From: Pseudomonas sp. B21-040
GTDB lineage: Bacteria; Pseudomonadota; Gammaproteobacteria; Pseudomonadales; Pseudomonadaceae
Assembly (NCBI RefSeq): GCF_024748695.1
Contig: NZ_CP087176.1
Location: 2,969,501-3,033,500, forward strand
DNA: 64,000 bases
Reading direction: 5' to 3'
Positions 8,627-17,800 of the stretch are shown in pieces; position 1 is the first letter of the stretch, and each line of letters starts with the position of its first letter. The translations under genes were made by a program, and so were the position numbers. Under the pieces are notes generated by a model that was given only the letters and a program-made list of their open reading frames with translations, was not told the DNA's origin and searched no databases.

Positions 8627-9190
8627 ATGTCCTTAACCGAGCCACAGTTACAACGCATCATGCCGAACGCCCGCCGCCAAGCGGGCGTTTTTGTGTCCGC
8701 CCTCAATGCCGCCATGGCGCATCGGCAAATCAACACGCCGAAACGCCAAGCCGCGTTCCTGGCTCAGGTGGGCCATGAGTCGGGCCAACTGCAGTATGTC
8801 CGGGAACTGGGTGGCGATCAGTACCTGAGCAAATACGACACCGGCAATCTGGCGGTGAAACTGGGCAACACACCTGACCCCGACGGTGATGGTCAGCGTT
8901 ATCGTGGTCGCGGCCTGATCCAGATCACCGGCCATAGCAACTACCTGCGCTGCAGCCTGGCCTTGTTCGGCGACGAGCGATTGCTACGCACGCCCGAGCT
9001 GCTGGAGCTGCCGCAATGGGCGGCTGAGTCGGCCGCGTGGTTCTGGTGGATACGGGAGCTGAACGCTTTGGCCGATCGGGATGAATTCAACGCGATCACA
9101 CACAAGATCAACGGCGGCCTCAATGGCCTGCAGGATCGGCTGGAGCTGTGGGAGCGGGCGAGGGCAGTGCTATGCGTATCGTCGACCTGA
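8627..9190 (+). CDS. Phage endolysin, chitinase-like GH19 family
   Basis: A 187-residue peptidoglycan hydrolase. The catalytic Glu lies in FLAQVGHESGQ, and the substrate-groove motif is RYRGRGLIQITGHSNY. It has no signal sequence, so release depends on a holin, which I do not see next to it. The ATG at 8627 has GGAG 7 bp upstream. The first codons contain a strong terminator-like hairpin (8666-8692). It is followed by overlapping spanin genes, completing a lysis cassette. Confidence 0.85.
   Translation: MSLTEPQLQRIMPNARRQAGVFVSALNAAMAHRQINTPKRQAAFLAQVGHESGQLQYVRELGGDQYLSKYDTGNLAVKLGNTPDPDGDGQRYRGRGLIQITGHSNYLRCSLALFGDERLLRTPELLELPQWAAESAAWFWWIRELNALADRDEFNAITHKINGGLNGLQDRLELWERARAVLCVSST
8666..8692 (+). 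terminator. Strong terminator-like hairpin inside the endolysin gene
   Basis: AACGCCCGC, loop CGCCAA, GCGGGCGTT, with five T in total at the end. It is a perfect 9-bp stem about codons 14-22 of the endolysin. The coding sense is maintained, so it could act as an attenuator or be incidental to high GC. Confidence 0.45.
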
Positions 9191-9714
9191 TCCTCGCGCC
9201 GTACCGGTTGTTAGCCGTTGGCGTGCTGCTGACCGCATTGGTCGGCGGATCCGCCGTGTCGGCCTGGAAGGTTCAGGACTGGCGCTACGGCCAGCAACTC
9301 GCCGAACAGGCCAGCTTGCACAAGGACGATTTGATCGCCATCAGCAACGCCGCAGCTGGCCAGATGCGTGCGGCACAGGACAATCGCCTAGCCCTGGAGC
9401 AGCGGCTGTCAGCCAGTGAACAAACCCATTACCGAGTCTTAAGCGATGCCCAACGTGATCAAAGTCGCCTGCGCGATCGGCTTGCCACTGCTGATGTGCG
9501 CCTGTCAGTCCTACTCGAAGCCACCGATTCAGCCAGCGGCTGCGCAGTGTCAGCCCCGACCACAACCGGCGGCATGGTTCATGGCCCCACAAGAGCCCAA
9601 CTTGACCCAGCGCATGCTCAACGAATTATCGGCATCACCGATGTCGGCGATCAAGGACTGATCGCCTTGGCGGCCTGTCAGGCGTACGCCAAAGAAGTCT
9701 CAACACCGAAGTGA
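9172..9714 (+). CDS. Rz-like inner-membrane spanin
   Basis: A 180-residue protein with an N-terminal membrane segment (RLLAVGVLLTALVGGSAVSAW) followed by a long coiled-coil region rich in Gln, Arg and Ala (about residues 40-115). This is the layout of i-spanins, which link to an outer-membrane partner and fuse the membranes at lysis. The start overlaps the end of the endolysin gene by ~19 bp; a start at 9148 would add eight residues. A second gene, the o-spanin, is nested in another frame. Confidence 0.8.
   Translation: MRIVDLILAPYRLLAVGVLLTALVGGSAVSAWKVQDWRYGQQLAEQASLHKDDLIAISNAAAGQMRAAQDNRLALEQRLSASEQTHYRVLSDAQRDQSRLRDRLATADVRLSVLLEATDSASGCAVSAPTTTGGMVHGPTRAQLDPAHAQRIIGITDVGDQGLIALAACQAYAKEVSTPK
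9446..9661 (+). CDS. Rz1-like outer-membrane spanin lipoprotein nested in Rz
   Basis: A 71-residue protein wholly inside the Rz gene in a different frame. It has a short signal peptide ending in a lipobox-like LLMCAC, then a Pro/Gln-rich stretch (KPPIQPAAAQCQPRPQPAAW), both typical of Rz1. The nested arrangement is the classic one for spanin pairs, which makes this overlapping frame credible as a real gene. Confidence 0.75.
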   Translation: MPNVIKVACAIGLPLLMCACQSYSKPPIQPAAAQCQPRPQPAAWFMAPQEPNLTQRMLNELSASPMSAIKD

Positions 9715-9864
9715 AAAAGAGCGGCCGGAGTGGATGCGTCAACATCCCACCCGACCGCCGTCCCTGCAGATGGTCCCTGCAAGTCCAGCCAAGGCTCTTA
9801 CTCCGTGCACGAAGCGCGGCGAGCCTAGCACCTGTTTATCCATACAGTAAAGGTCTTGCTCTCT

Positions 9865-10659
9865 ATGTCTACACCCATCATCCCTTGGATGGGCGGCAAA
9901 CGCCGCCTGGCCGATCGTCTCATTCCACTTTTCCCACCCCACGAATGCTACGTCGAAGTCTTTGCCGGCGGTGCCGCGCTGTACTTCATGCGACCCCAGG
10001 CCGCGCCGGTTGAGGTCCTCAACGACATCAACGGCGACTTGGTCACGCTGTACCGCGTCGTGCAAAACCACCTCGAGGAGTTCGTGCGCCAATTCAAATG
10101 GGCACTCAGCTCACGCCAGGTGTTCGAGTGGCAGAAGATGACCCGTCCCGAAACCCTCACCGACATCCAGCGCGCCGCCCGATTCTTCTACCTGCAACAC
10201 CATGCGTTCGCCGGCAAGGTCACCGGGCAAACCTTCGGGACCGCGACCACAGGCCCAGCCATCAACTTGCTGCGGATTGAGGAAAACCTCTCGGCCGCTT
10301 GGCAGCGTTTGTCCGGTACCTACGTCGAAAACCTGCCCTGGCTTGAATGCGCGGAACGCTACGATCGTTCTCATACTTTCCACTACATGGACCCACCGTA
10401 CTGGCAGACCGCTGGTTATGGCGTGGACTTTCCTTTTGAAAACTACGAACGTATGGCCGAATTCATGCGTCGTTGCAAAGGCAGGGTGATGGTCAGCATC
10501 AACGACCATCCGGACATCCGTCGGGTGTTCGAGGGCTTTCACTTTGAAACGCTGGACGTTCGCTACAGCAATACCAATCAGCGGCAATGGAAAGTCGAGG
10601 TGAGCGGCGAGTTGGTGATTATGAACTGGACGCCTGAGGACCTAGGCGGACTGTTCTAA
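9865..10659 (+). CDS. Dam-like D12-class adenine-N6 DNA methyltransferase
   Basis: A 264-residue methyltransferase. The SAM-binding start is PWMGGKRRLADRL, motif I reads VEVFAGGAALYF, and the catalytic motif IV is DPPY in HYMDPPYWQ. This layout is that of the D12/Dam family. The ATG at 9865 is preferred over a TTG nine bases earlier. It lies 150 bp after the spanins, and orphan methylases of this type are common in Pseudomonas prophages, where they may protect phage DNA. The target site cannot be read from the sequence. Confidence 0.85.
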   Translation: MSTPIIPWMGGKRRLADRLIPLFPPHECYVEVFAGGAALYFMRPQAAPVEVLNDINGDLVTLYRVVQNHLEEFVRQFKWALSSRQVFEWQKMTRPETLTDIQRAARFFYLQHHAFAGKVTGQTFGTATTGPAINLLRIEENLSAAWQRLSGTYVENLPWLECAERYDRSHTFHYMDPPYWQTAGYGVDFPFENYERMAEFMRRCKGRVMVSINDHPDIRRVFEGFHFETLDVRYSNTNQRQWKVEVSGELVIMNWTPEDLGGLF

Positions 10660-10724
10660 GACTAAGATGAAGAAAATTACGAACTGAAAGCAGTCCCACT
10701 TGGTCAGCAAGCAGCAACCCTTAG

Positions 10725-11933
10725 GGAGACGCTGCAAAAATAGCCAACCGTCCCCACCCTTGGCACACTGAGTACCTTCAACCAGCCACCCTCTCCGTGA
10801 GCGTTACGCGCGTGCAGAAGACCTTCTCCGAACTCGAATACACCGGCAAGAAAAAGCAGACTCGCCGAGATCGCTTCCTGGCTGACCTTGAACAGCTGGT
10901 GCCCTGGGCACAACTGGAGGCGCAAGTGGCGCCGTTCTATAGCGACACCACAGGCAAGCGCGGACGCCCTGCGATTGGGTTGTCACGCATGCTGCGCATG
11001 TATGTCGTGCAGCAGTGTTTCGGTTTCTCCGATGAAGGTTGCGAAGATGCCGTCTACGACAGCCAGGCCATCCGTGGTTTTATGGGCATCGACCTGGGCC
11101 GCGAGTCGGCACCGGATGCCACTACCTTGCTGCGTTTTCGCCGCTTGCTGGAAACCCATCAGCTAACGCGGGTGCTGTTTGAAACGATTAACCTGCATCT
11201 GGCCAGCCGGGGTCTGCTGCTCAAGGAAGGCACTATCGTCGACGCTACCCTGATCGCCGCGCCGCCCTCGGTCAAGAACCGAGAAGGCAAGCGTGATCCT
11301 GAGATGCATCAGGCCAAGAAAGGCAATCAATGGCACTTCGGGATGAAGGCCCACATTGGTGTCGACGCCACGTCGGGGCTGGTGCACAGCATGGTCGGGA
11401 CGGCCGCCAACGTGGCCGATGTCACCCAGTTCGACCAACTGCTGCACGGTGCCGAAACCTATGTTTCGGGTGACGCTGGATACACCGGTGCGGCCAAGCG
11501 ACCGGAGCATGCCGAACGGGACGTTATCTGGTCGATTGCAGCCCGGCCAAGCAGTTACAAGCAGCACGACGAAGGCAGTGTGCTGTACCGGGTCAAGCGC
11601 AAGATCGAATACGCCAAGGCGCAACTGCGTGCCAAGGTCGAGCACCCATTCCAGGTAATCAAGGTGCGCTTCAATCATCGCAAGGTTCGCTACCGTGGGC
11701 TGGAAAAGAATACGGCGCAGTTGTTCAGTCTGTTTGGGTTGGCCAATCTGATGCTGGCCAAGCGGTATTTGCAACGGGCGGCGGGATAAATCCGTCTGAA
11801 AGGCGGGGTTGACCCGCAAATCTGCAAAATGAGGGCGAAAGTCGGCCCTGGAAACGCAAAATAAGGCCGGTAGGTTGAAAAAACCGGCCTGGAAATGGAG
11901 GCGGTGCGAACGGGTTAATTGTTCAGCGTCTCC
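10725..11933 (+). mobile_element. IS5-family insertion sequence, complete
   Basis: The terminal inverted repeats GGAGACGCTG (10725-10734) and CAGCGTCTCC (11924-11933) bound the element. TTAG occurs directly outside both ends (10721-10724 and 11934-11937), fitting the 4-bp YTAR target duplication of IS5-type elements. One intact transposase gene fills it. Perfect ends and target copies suggest a fairly recent insertion. Confidence 0.9.
10797..11789 (+). CDS. IS5-family DDE transposase
   Basis: A 330-residue transposase with an N-terminal helical DNA-binding domain (GRPAIGLSRMLRMYVVQQ) and a DDE domain: first Asp in GTIVDATLI near residue 148, second Asp in VSGDAGYTG, Glu in the AKVEHPFQVIKVRF region (YREK-like helix). 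It starts at a GTG. The frame is intact and the gene is likely functional. Confidence 0.92.
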   Translation: MSVTRVQKTFSELEYTGKKKQTRRDRFLADLEQLVPWAQLEAQVAPFYSDTTGKRGRPAIGLSRMLRMYVVQQCFGFSDEGCEDAVYDSQAIRGFMGIDLGRESAPDATTLLRFRRLLETHQLTRVLFETINLHLASRGLLLKEGTIVDATLIAAPPSVKNREGKRDPEMHQAKKGNQWHFGMKAHIGVDATSGLVHSMVGTAANVADVTQFDQLLHGAETYVSGDAGYTGAAKRPEHAERDVIWSIAARPSSYKQHDEGSVLYRVKRKIEYAKAQLRAKVEHPFQVIKVRFNHRKVRYRGLEKNTAQLFSLFGLANLMLAKRYLQRAAG

Positions 11934-12031
11934 TTAGTAGTCATTCATGATGTTAGAGGTCGTATCCATCCAGATCGGTTAACAATACGTCAACCGAGTC
12001 GACAGAATGAAGTCTCATTGCGCCCTTTCAG

Positions 12032-12208
12032 GTGGTGAAGAGCTATCTGTTCAGCCAAAAGGATCGCGACACCCATCGCTGCTTGTATTGCGTCACCAAT
12101 GATATTGGTGATGCACAAGCCCCAGGCGAAGTCTGGGTCGATCGGCACGAGTTGCCGGATCACCGGCAACTCTTATCTTTGCTTGATGCAATGCAAAAGA
12201 AGCGTTAG
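12032..12208 (+). CDS. Short possible gene or gene remnant
   Basis: A 58-codon frame beginning with tandem GTG codons and ending at TAG. The product is hydrophilic, with SQKDRDTHRCLYCVTNDIG in the middle and a helical Leu-rich end. No good ribosome-binding site is visible and no family is recognised. It may be the tail of a phage-associated gene cut by rearrangement next to the IS. Confidence 0.3.
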   Translation: MVKSYLFSQKDRDTHRCLYCVTNDIGDAQAPGEVWVDRHELPDHRQLLSLLDAMQKKR

Positions 12209-12461
12209 GCAAACACGCCTTCCTGACACCATCGCGCGATAGTCTCCACCCATTTTACGGACGCCATTTTTAGCGCGCCAGGACATAGCCTGCTATCTTG
12301 AATTAAAGGACTGGGAGCACCCTCCTATAAACGAAGCTGACGGCTGTGGTGCATGCACAATAAAATCGAAAACTACTGAGCGCTTGTTCGTCTCCTTAGC
12401 TGAAATTTTTTGTGTCCTCTAGCAGCACATTTAAGACCTGACCGCACGGGGAGCCCGCCTC

Positions 12462-13184
12462 ATGAATGATAAAGGCTTTCAAAACGCCACGCCCGAAGAT
12501 AGAAGCAACACCCTTAGACCGGTGAACAGCACCGATATGGAAAAAATAGATTTATTAAGAGCGTCCACAGTAGAAGCAGCCAATACCGGTGGTGGGCTGT
12601 GGTACAGCTACCTGTTCGTGTTGCTATACATGCTCATTGCTGTTTCTGGGGTAACGCACGCGGATCTACTCACCAATAAATCGGTGACGTTACCTTTCCT
12701 AAATGTCGACTTACCGTTGCTTGGTTTCTTTTGGCTTGCCCCTCTCCTGTTGTTGATCAGTCACGTCTATGTACTGTTACATTTTTCGATCATGAGGTCG
12801 AAACTGGAAGCGTTCACTACTGAGCTGCTAGATAAAATTCACGATGTCGAAGAGCGAGAGTTTGTAAGGCAGCAACTGCCAAATAGTATTTTTATTCAAC
12901 AGTTGGCTGGCCCCCGTGAAGTGCGTAAAGGTGCACGGCGGGGTTTGATGCTAGTTATCTCTGTGGTTAGTTTGGCAGTTGGCCCTATTTTTGTTTTGTT
13001 TTTATTCCTGTTTCAGTTTTTGCCCTATCATAATGAAGGCATAACATGGTGGCATCGGCTGCTCGTTGTAGCTGATTTGATTCTGTTAATGAAACTGTGG
13101 CCTCTCGCTGCAATGAATGTTGGTAGAGTTTCCAAAAAAGACAGTTCTTCAATCTGGCCGCCACGGTTTTACTTTGCACTATGA
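12462..13184 (+). CDS. Four-helix membrane protein of unknown function
   Basis: A 240-residue protein with four predicted membrane helices, near residues 47-63, 85-106, 162-188 and 200-222, arranged as two hairpins with a charged cytoplasmic segment between (KLEAFTTELLDKIHDVEEREF). A ~45-residue hydrophilic N-terminus precedes them. Its stop overlaps the start of the pentapeptide-repeat gene by 4 bp, so the two are almost certainly co-translated. No family is recognised. The base composition is less GC-rich than that of the prophage genes. The partner gene suggests a membrane complex. Confidence 0.75.
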   Translation: MNDKGFQNATPEDRSNTLRPVNSTDMEKIDLLRASTVEAANTGGGLWYSYLFVLLYMLIAVSGVTHADLLTNKSVTLPFLNVDLPLLGFFWLAPLLLLISHVYVLLHFSIMRSKLEAFTTELLDKIHDVEEREFVRQQLPNSIFIQQLAGPREVRKGARRGLMLVISVVSLAVGPIFVLFLFLFQFLPYHNEGITWWHRLLVVADLILLMKLWPLAAMNVGRVSKKDSSSIWPPRFYFAL

Positions 13185-14491
13185 CTGTGACAGATATTAC
13201 ATTTCCTGGTGAGTGGTTGGATGAGCATACCTTTCATCTACGCTTCATTCCTACTGCCTGGCCAGAACCTTATGGCATGGCCCGTGCGTCGCATGCTGAG
13301 AAAGAAAAAAAGCTGGAGGAGCTTTGCGATACCGAGTTCAAAGCTGTTCAATGCCCTTCAAGTTTGACCAAGTTTATGCGATTCGCCAACGACTTGCTGG
13401 CCTCGATGGAATGGATTTCCCTGCACACCTTATTGTTGGACGGGGATGTGGATCTGAGAACTGGAAAACCGATCAGCCTGTTTTCAAACAGGTTGATTCT
13501 GCCCTCATACAATAATCCGGGCTCATCCCATTTTGACCCAGAAAAACCTGACGTAGCGGATACGACGTTTTCCCTGAGAGCACGAAATCTTCAGGGAGCC
13601 ATTTTTTTTAATGCAAATTTGAGAGGCGTTGACTTCACTGCTGCAAACCTCCGAGGGGCTTTGCTGGCTCGCGCGGATCTTCGGGGCGCGAAGTTGGGGT
13701 GTGCATCCAGTCAACTTAATGCGGCAGGAGGGGGAAACTATATTGGGACTTATGCGGACTCACATACAGATTGTACGCAACTCCAAGGCGCCAATTTTTC
13801 AAGTGCGATGTTACAAAAAACATCAATTATGGGAGCGGTTTTCTCAAAAACAAAGTTCTACGGCGCTCTACTGCAGGAAGTAGATTTTTCCGGCGCGGAC
13901 CTGCATGAGACTGATTTTTCGTACGCAGATTTGAGTGGTGCAAGGATGATGAACGCAACACTTACTAACTCTAATATGTCTGACGCAACTATTATTGGAG
14001 CTTATCTTCAGAACGCCAAAGCGATGGGTGTCAATTTCTCCCGTGCAAAACTTAGCTTGGCTTTATTGGATGGCGCTGATCTGTCAGGTGCGCGTTTTGA
14101 TAACGCCAATTTGGATGGCACCAGCTTCATAAGAGTCGGCGGTTTTGATCCGGTTGCTTGGGATAACACTTGGACGGTTTCGCTGGAAACCCTAGCACAT
14201 GAAAGGCTGATCGCAGGCATATGGCTTAAAGCTGTATGTGATAGCGACTATGCGCGCGTGGCGCTGGAAGCTGTACTACCGCCGTTAACAAGTATGGTGA
14301 ATGGACAGCACAGCGTTAGCGATTCTCCCTTACTGAAAAACAGCGAACTTCCGCATCGATTGATCGAGCGCTTTCGTGATCCACAAAAATGCAATGGGGC
14401 TCGATTTTTTACGGATGTCCAAAACAAACTCCTTGAAGACCTAGCAAATGACGAAGTAGGTATTCGACCGTACGCTGATATTTTACGTTGA
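13181..14491 (+). CDS. Pentapeptide-repeat protein
   Basis: A 436-residue protein. Residues ~130-310 are a run of pentapeptide repeats of A(D/N)LXX type, for example LRGVDFTAANLRGALLARAD and ADLHETDFSYADLSGARMMN, which fold as a right-handed quadrilateral beta-helix. The N-terminal ~130 residues and the C-terminal ~120 residues are helical and unassigned. The run is interrupted near residue 190 by a Cys/Gly-rich insert. The gene overlaps the membrane protein gene ahead by 4 bp, and the very large KAP NTPase gene follows ~320 bp later. The beta-helix may act as a scaffold at the membrane; this is inferred. Confidence 0.85.
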   Translation: MTVTDITFPGEWLDEHTFHLRFIPTAWPEPYGMARASHAEKEKKLEELCDTEFKAVQCPSSLTKFMRFANDLLASMEWISLHTLLLDGDVDLRTGKPISLFSNRLILPSYNNPGSSHFDPEKPDVADTTFSLRARNLQGAIFFNANLRGVDFTAANLRGALLARADLRGAKLGCASSQLNAAGGGNYIGTYADSHTDCTQLQGANFSSAMLQKTSIMGAVFSKTKFYGALLQEVDFSGADLHETDFSYADLSGARMMNATLTNSNMSDATIIGAYLQNAKAMGVNFSRAKLSLALLDGADLSGARFDNANLDGTSFIRVGGFDPVAWDNTWTVSLETLAHERLIAGIWLKAVCDSDYARVALEAVLPPLTSMVNGQHSVSDSPLLKNSELPHRLIERFRDPQKCNGARFFTDVQNKLLEDLANDEVGIRPYADILR

Positions 14492-14808
14492 ATGAATCAC
14501 TTTGTTGCAGGTGTTTGGGGGCGGGCAAACGAGGGCTCTCATCGGCTTTGGTTTATAGGCACTTCCAAGCCATAGGGCATGGCTGGAAATAAGTGAGGTA
14601 CCTACGATTTTTTGGTGGGAACACAAACTGCTAGTGATGATTTTTTGTCGTCAGTCCGGAGAATGTGGGACTGGGAATTCACGTGCCAAGGCTTGACCGG
14701 TGGTAAGCAGTGAACTTCACTCTGAAGGTGTCATTATGCCGGTGACTACGTTCTGATCCGAAGTATGGCGCTCTCATTCCCACTTCAGCAAGAGTGCAGG
14801 TATGCGAA
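14492..14808 (+). other. Intergenic region, no gene seen
   Basis: About 320 bp without a convincing frame. It may carry the promoter of the KAP NTPase gene. No strong terminator is visible after the pentapeptide gene, so read-through remains possible. Confidence 0.5.
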
Positions 14809-17800
14809 ATGCAGAAACGCAAATCTGTAGGGGAAAACTCGGTGCGTACCGGATTCAGGCAGCTCCGTATTCAACCATTATGGGCACTGTTGGGCATCGC
14901 GCTAGTGCTGATTTCGCTGACACTGGCTTCGTTACAGGCACCGCACCCGACCCCCTATAAAGCCCTCTCGGAGCGGAGCTGGTTCGAGTGGCTTCGATAT
15001 CCGATTGAACGCAACGCCAACCACCGCCTGCAAGTGATGGAGATCGAGATTAGTAATGCCATATTTCTGCCCGATGGCCAGCGCGGCTGGGCTGTGGGTG
15101 AGCGCGGCACGATTCTGGCCACGAGCGATGGCGGCCACATTTGGACCGCGCAGCCCAGCGGAGTGCAGGCTACTTTGTGGTCGGTGCAGTTCAACGCCGA
15201 TGGCCAGCGCGGCTGGGCGGTGGGGCGGAATGGCACGATCCTGGCCACAAGCGATGGCGGTCACACTTGGGCAGTCCAGCCCAGCGGAGTGCAGGACCAT
15301 CTGACTTCGGTGCAGTTCAACACCGATGGCCAGCGCGGCTGGGCCGTGGGTGAGCGCGGCACGATCCTGGCCACGCGCGATGGCGGTAGCACCTGGGGCG
15401 CGCAGCCCAGCGGGGTGCAGAAAACTTTGTACGCGGTGCAGTTCAACGTCGATGGCCAGCGCGGCTGGGCCGTGGGCGAGCGCGGCACCATCCTGACCAC
15501 GCTGGCCAAGAGCGATGGCTACCTTTGGGCCGCACAGCGCAGCGGGGTGCGGGACGATCTTGTGGCAGTGCAGTTCAACGCCGATGGCCAGCGCGGCTGG
15601 GCCGTGGGTGAGCGTGGCACGATCCTGACCACGAGCGATGGCGGTAGCACCTGGGGCCCGCAGTCCAGCGGTGTACAGGCCACTCTACTGGCGGTGCAAT
15701 TCAACGCAGATGGGCAGCGCGGCTGGGCGGTGGGCCGGAATGGCACGATCCTGGCCACGAACGATGGCGGCCACACTTGGGCTGCGCAGTCCAGCGGGGT
15801 GCAGGCCACTCTGTACGCGGTACAGTTCAACGCCGATGGTCTGCGCGGCTGGGCAGTGGGTTATAGCGGCACGATCCTGGTCACGGACGATGGCGGTCGT
15901 ACCTGGGGCCTGGAGACCCGTGAGCTCACGACCGTGTGGGCGGTGCAATTCAATGCCGATGGCTTGCGCGGTTGGGCGGTGGGCGGTGACGGATCGATCC
16001 TGGCCACGAGCGATGGCGGTAGCACTTGGGGCGTGCAAACCAGCGGGTTGAAGGAAGCTCTAGCTCTGTGGTCGGTGCACTTCAACGTCGATGGCCAGCA
16101 CGGCTGGGCGGTGGGTGAGCGCGGCACGATCCTGGCCACGAGCGATGGCGGCCACACTTGGGCTGCGCAGACCAGCGGGGTACAGGCCGCTCTATATGCT
16201 GTGCAGTTCAACGCCGATGACCTGCACGGCTGGGCAGTGGGCTATAGCGGCACGATCCTGGCCACGCGCGATGGCGGTAGCACCTGGAACCTGCAGTCCA
16301 GCGGAGTACAGGCAACTCTGCACGCGGTGCGGTTCAACGCCGATGGCCAGCGCGGCTGGGCCGTGGGTGAGCGTGGCACGATCCTGACCACGAGCGATGG
16401 CGGTAGCACCTGGGGCCCGCAGTCCAGCGGTGTACAGGCCACTCTACTGGCGGTGCAATTCAACGCAGATGGGCAGCGCGGCTGGGCGGTGGGCCGGAAT
16501 GGCACGATCCTGGCCACAAGCGATGGCGGCCACACTTGGGCTGCGCATTCCAGCGGGGTGCAGGCCACTCTGTACGCGGTACAGTTCAACGCCGATGGTC
16601 TGCGCGGCTGGGCTGTGGGTGAACTCGGCACGATCTTGGCCACGAGCGATGGCGGTAGCACCTGGGACCTGCAGCCCAGCGAGGTGCAGGCCACTCTGTA
16701 CACCGTACAGTTCAACGCCGATGGCCTTCGCGGCTGGACAGTGGATAATAGTGGCACGATTTTAGACACAAGCGATGGCGGTTACACCTGGACTGTCCGG
16801 GCGGTGTCGCTGAGCTATTCCCGCTACCCAGCTCCCTGGTTCGGACTGAGCCTGATTGCCGCTGCACTGTGCTGGAGGCTCTCTTTTCGACCCATTACTG
16901 ATGCGCCTGAGCAAGGTGCCGAGGCTATGGTCGCGACTGACGCACCAACCACAGTCTTTGCGCAAGATCGCCTGCGCTTCGGGCCTTTGGCCAAAGGTAT
17001 CTCTCGCTTCCTGCGGAACGCTTCTACTGAGCCTTCGTTAACTTTGGCCATCTCAGGTGATTGGGGCAGTGGCAAGAGCAGCCTGATGGCCCTAGTGTGC
17101 AACGACCTACGTCAGCACCGCAGCCAGCCGGTGTGGTTCAATGCTTGGCATCATCAAAAAGAGGAACAACTGCTGGCGGCACTGCTCAATGCCATCCAAA
17201 ACCAAGCCTTGCCATCATCAACTACCCCAAAGGGCTGGAGCTTTAGGCTTCGCTTGCTGTTTTTGCGCTCGAAGAAGCATTTCTTACTTGCCTTCGTGAT
17301 GGTGACGGCCGTGTCTACGGTGATGGCGTTTCTGATGACGCACGACTTGGAAGTATGGGGCAAACTTTGGAGTAGTGTTGCTAGTATCCTGCCTTGGCTG
17401 GACACGGTAGCAACCGGAAAACTCGACAAACTGTCCCCCAGCGATCTAGGCAAACTCACGGCGCAACTTGCCAGCGGCATTACTGTGCTGGTTGCGTTGC
17501 GCAAGGCATTGACCGCCTTCGGAGCCGACCCGGCTGTGTTACTGTCTGCAACTGCCGAGCAGTTTCGACTGAAGGACGCGAGTGCATTGACCAATTTTCG
17601 TGCCCGCTTTGCCGCGCAGTTTGACGAGGTAACACAGTGCTTGCCCTACCGGATGGTCATCGTGATCGACGATTTGGACCGGTGTCGGCCGGAGTCAGTG
17701 CTTGACGTAATGGAGGCGGTCAACTTCCTCGTCAGCTCAGGTAAGTGCTTCGTTATTTTCGGTATGGCAACGAATCGCGTTCAGGCAGCGCTAGCGATGT

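Larger units (their letters stand above)
4123..10659. mobile_element. Cryptic P2-like prophage remnant
   Basis: An integrase module on the minus strand abuts the 3' part of a tail tape-measure gene on the plus strand, followed by gpU, gpX, gpD, endolysin, spanins and a Dam-like methylase. Replication, head, capsid and most tail genes are absent, so a large internal deletion is the simplest reading. The order U-X-D matches P2-like phages and Pseudomonas tail relatives. Confidence 0.8.

Noticed and set aside
9711..10013. 100-codon frame across the spanin-methylase gap
   Set aside because: It overlaps the start of the methylase in another frame and has no coding character.
15040..16790. Regular ~123-bp repeats considered as a CRISPR or satellite array
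   Set aside because: They are in-frame coding repeats of a propeller domain; unit length and lack of constant spacers exclude CRISPR.
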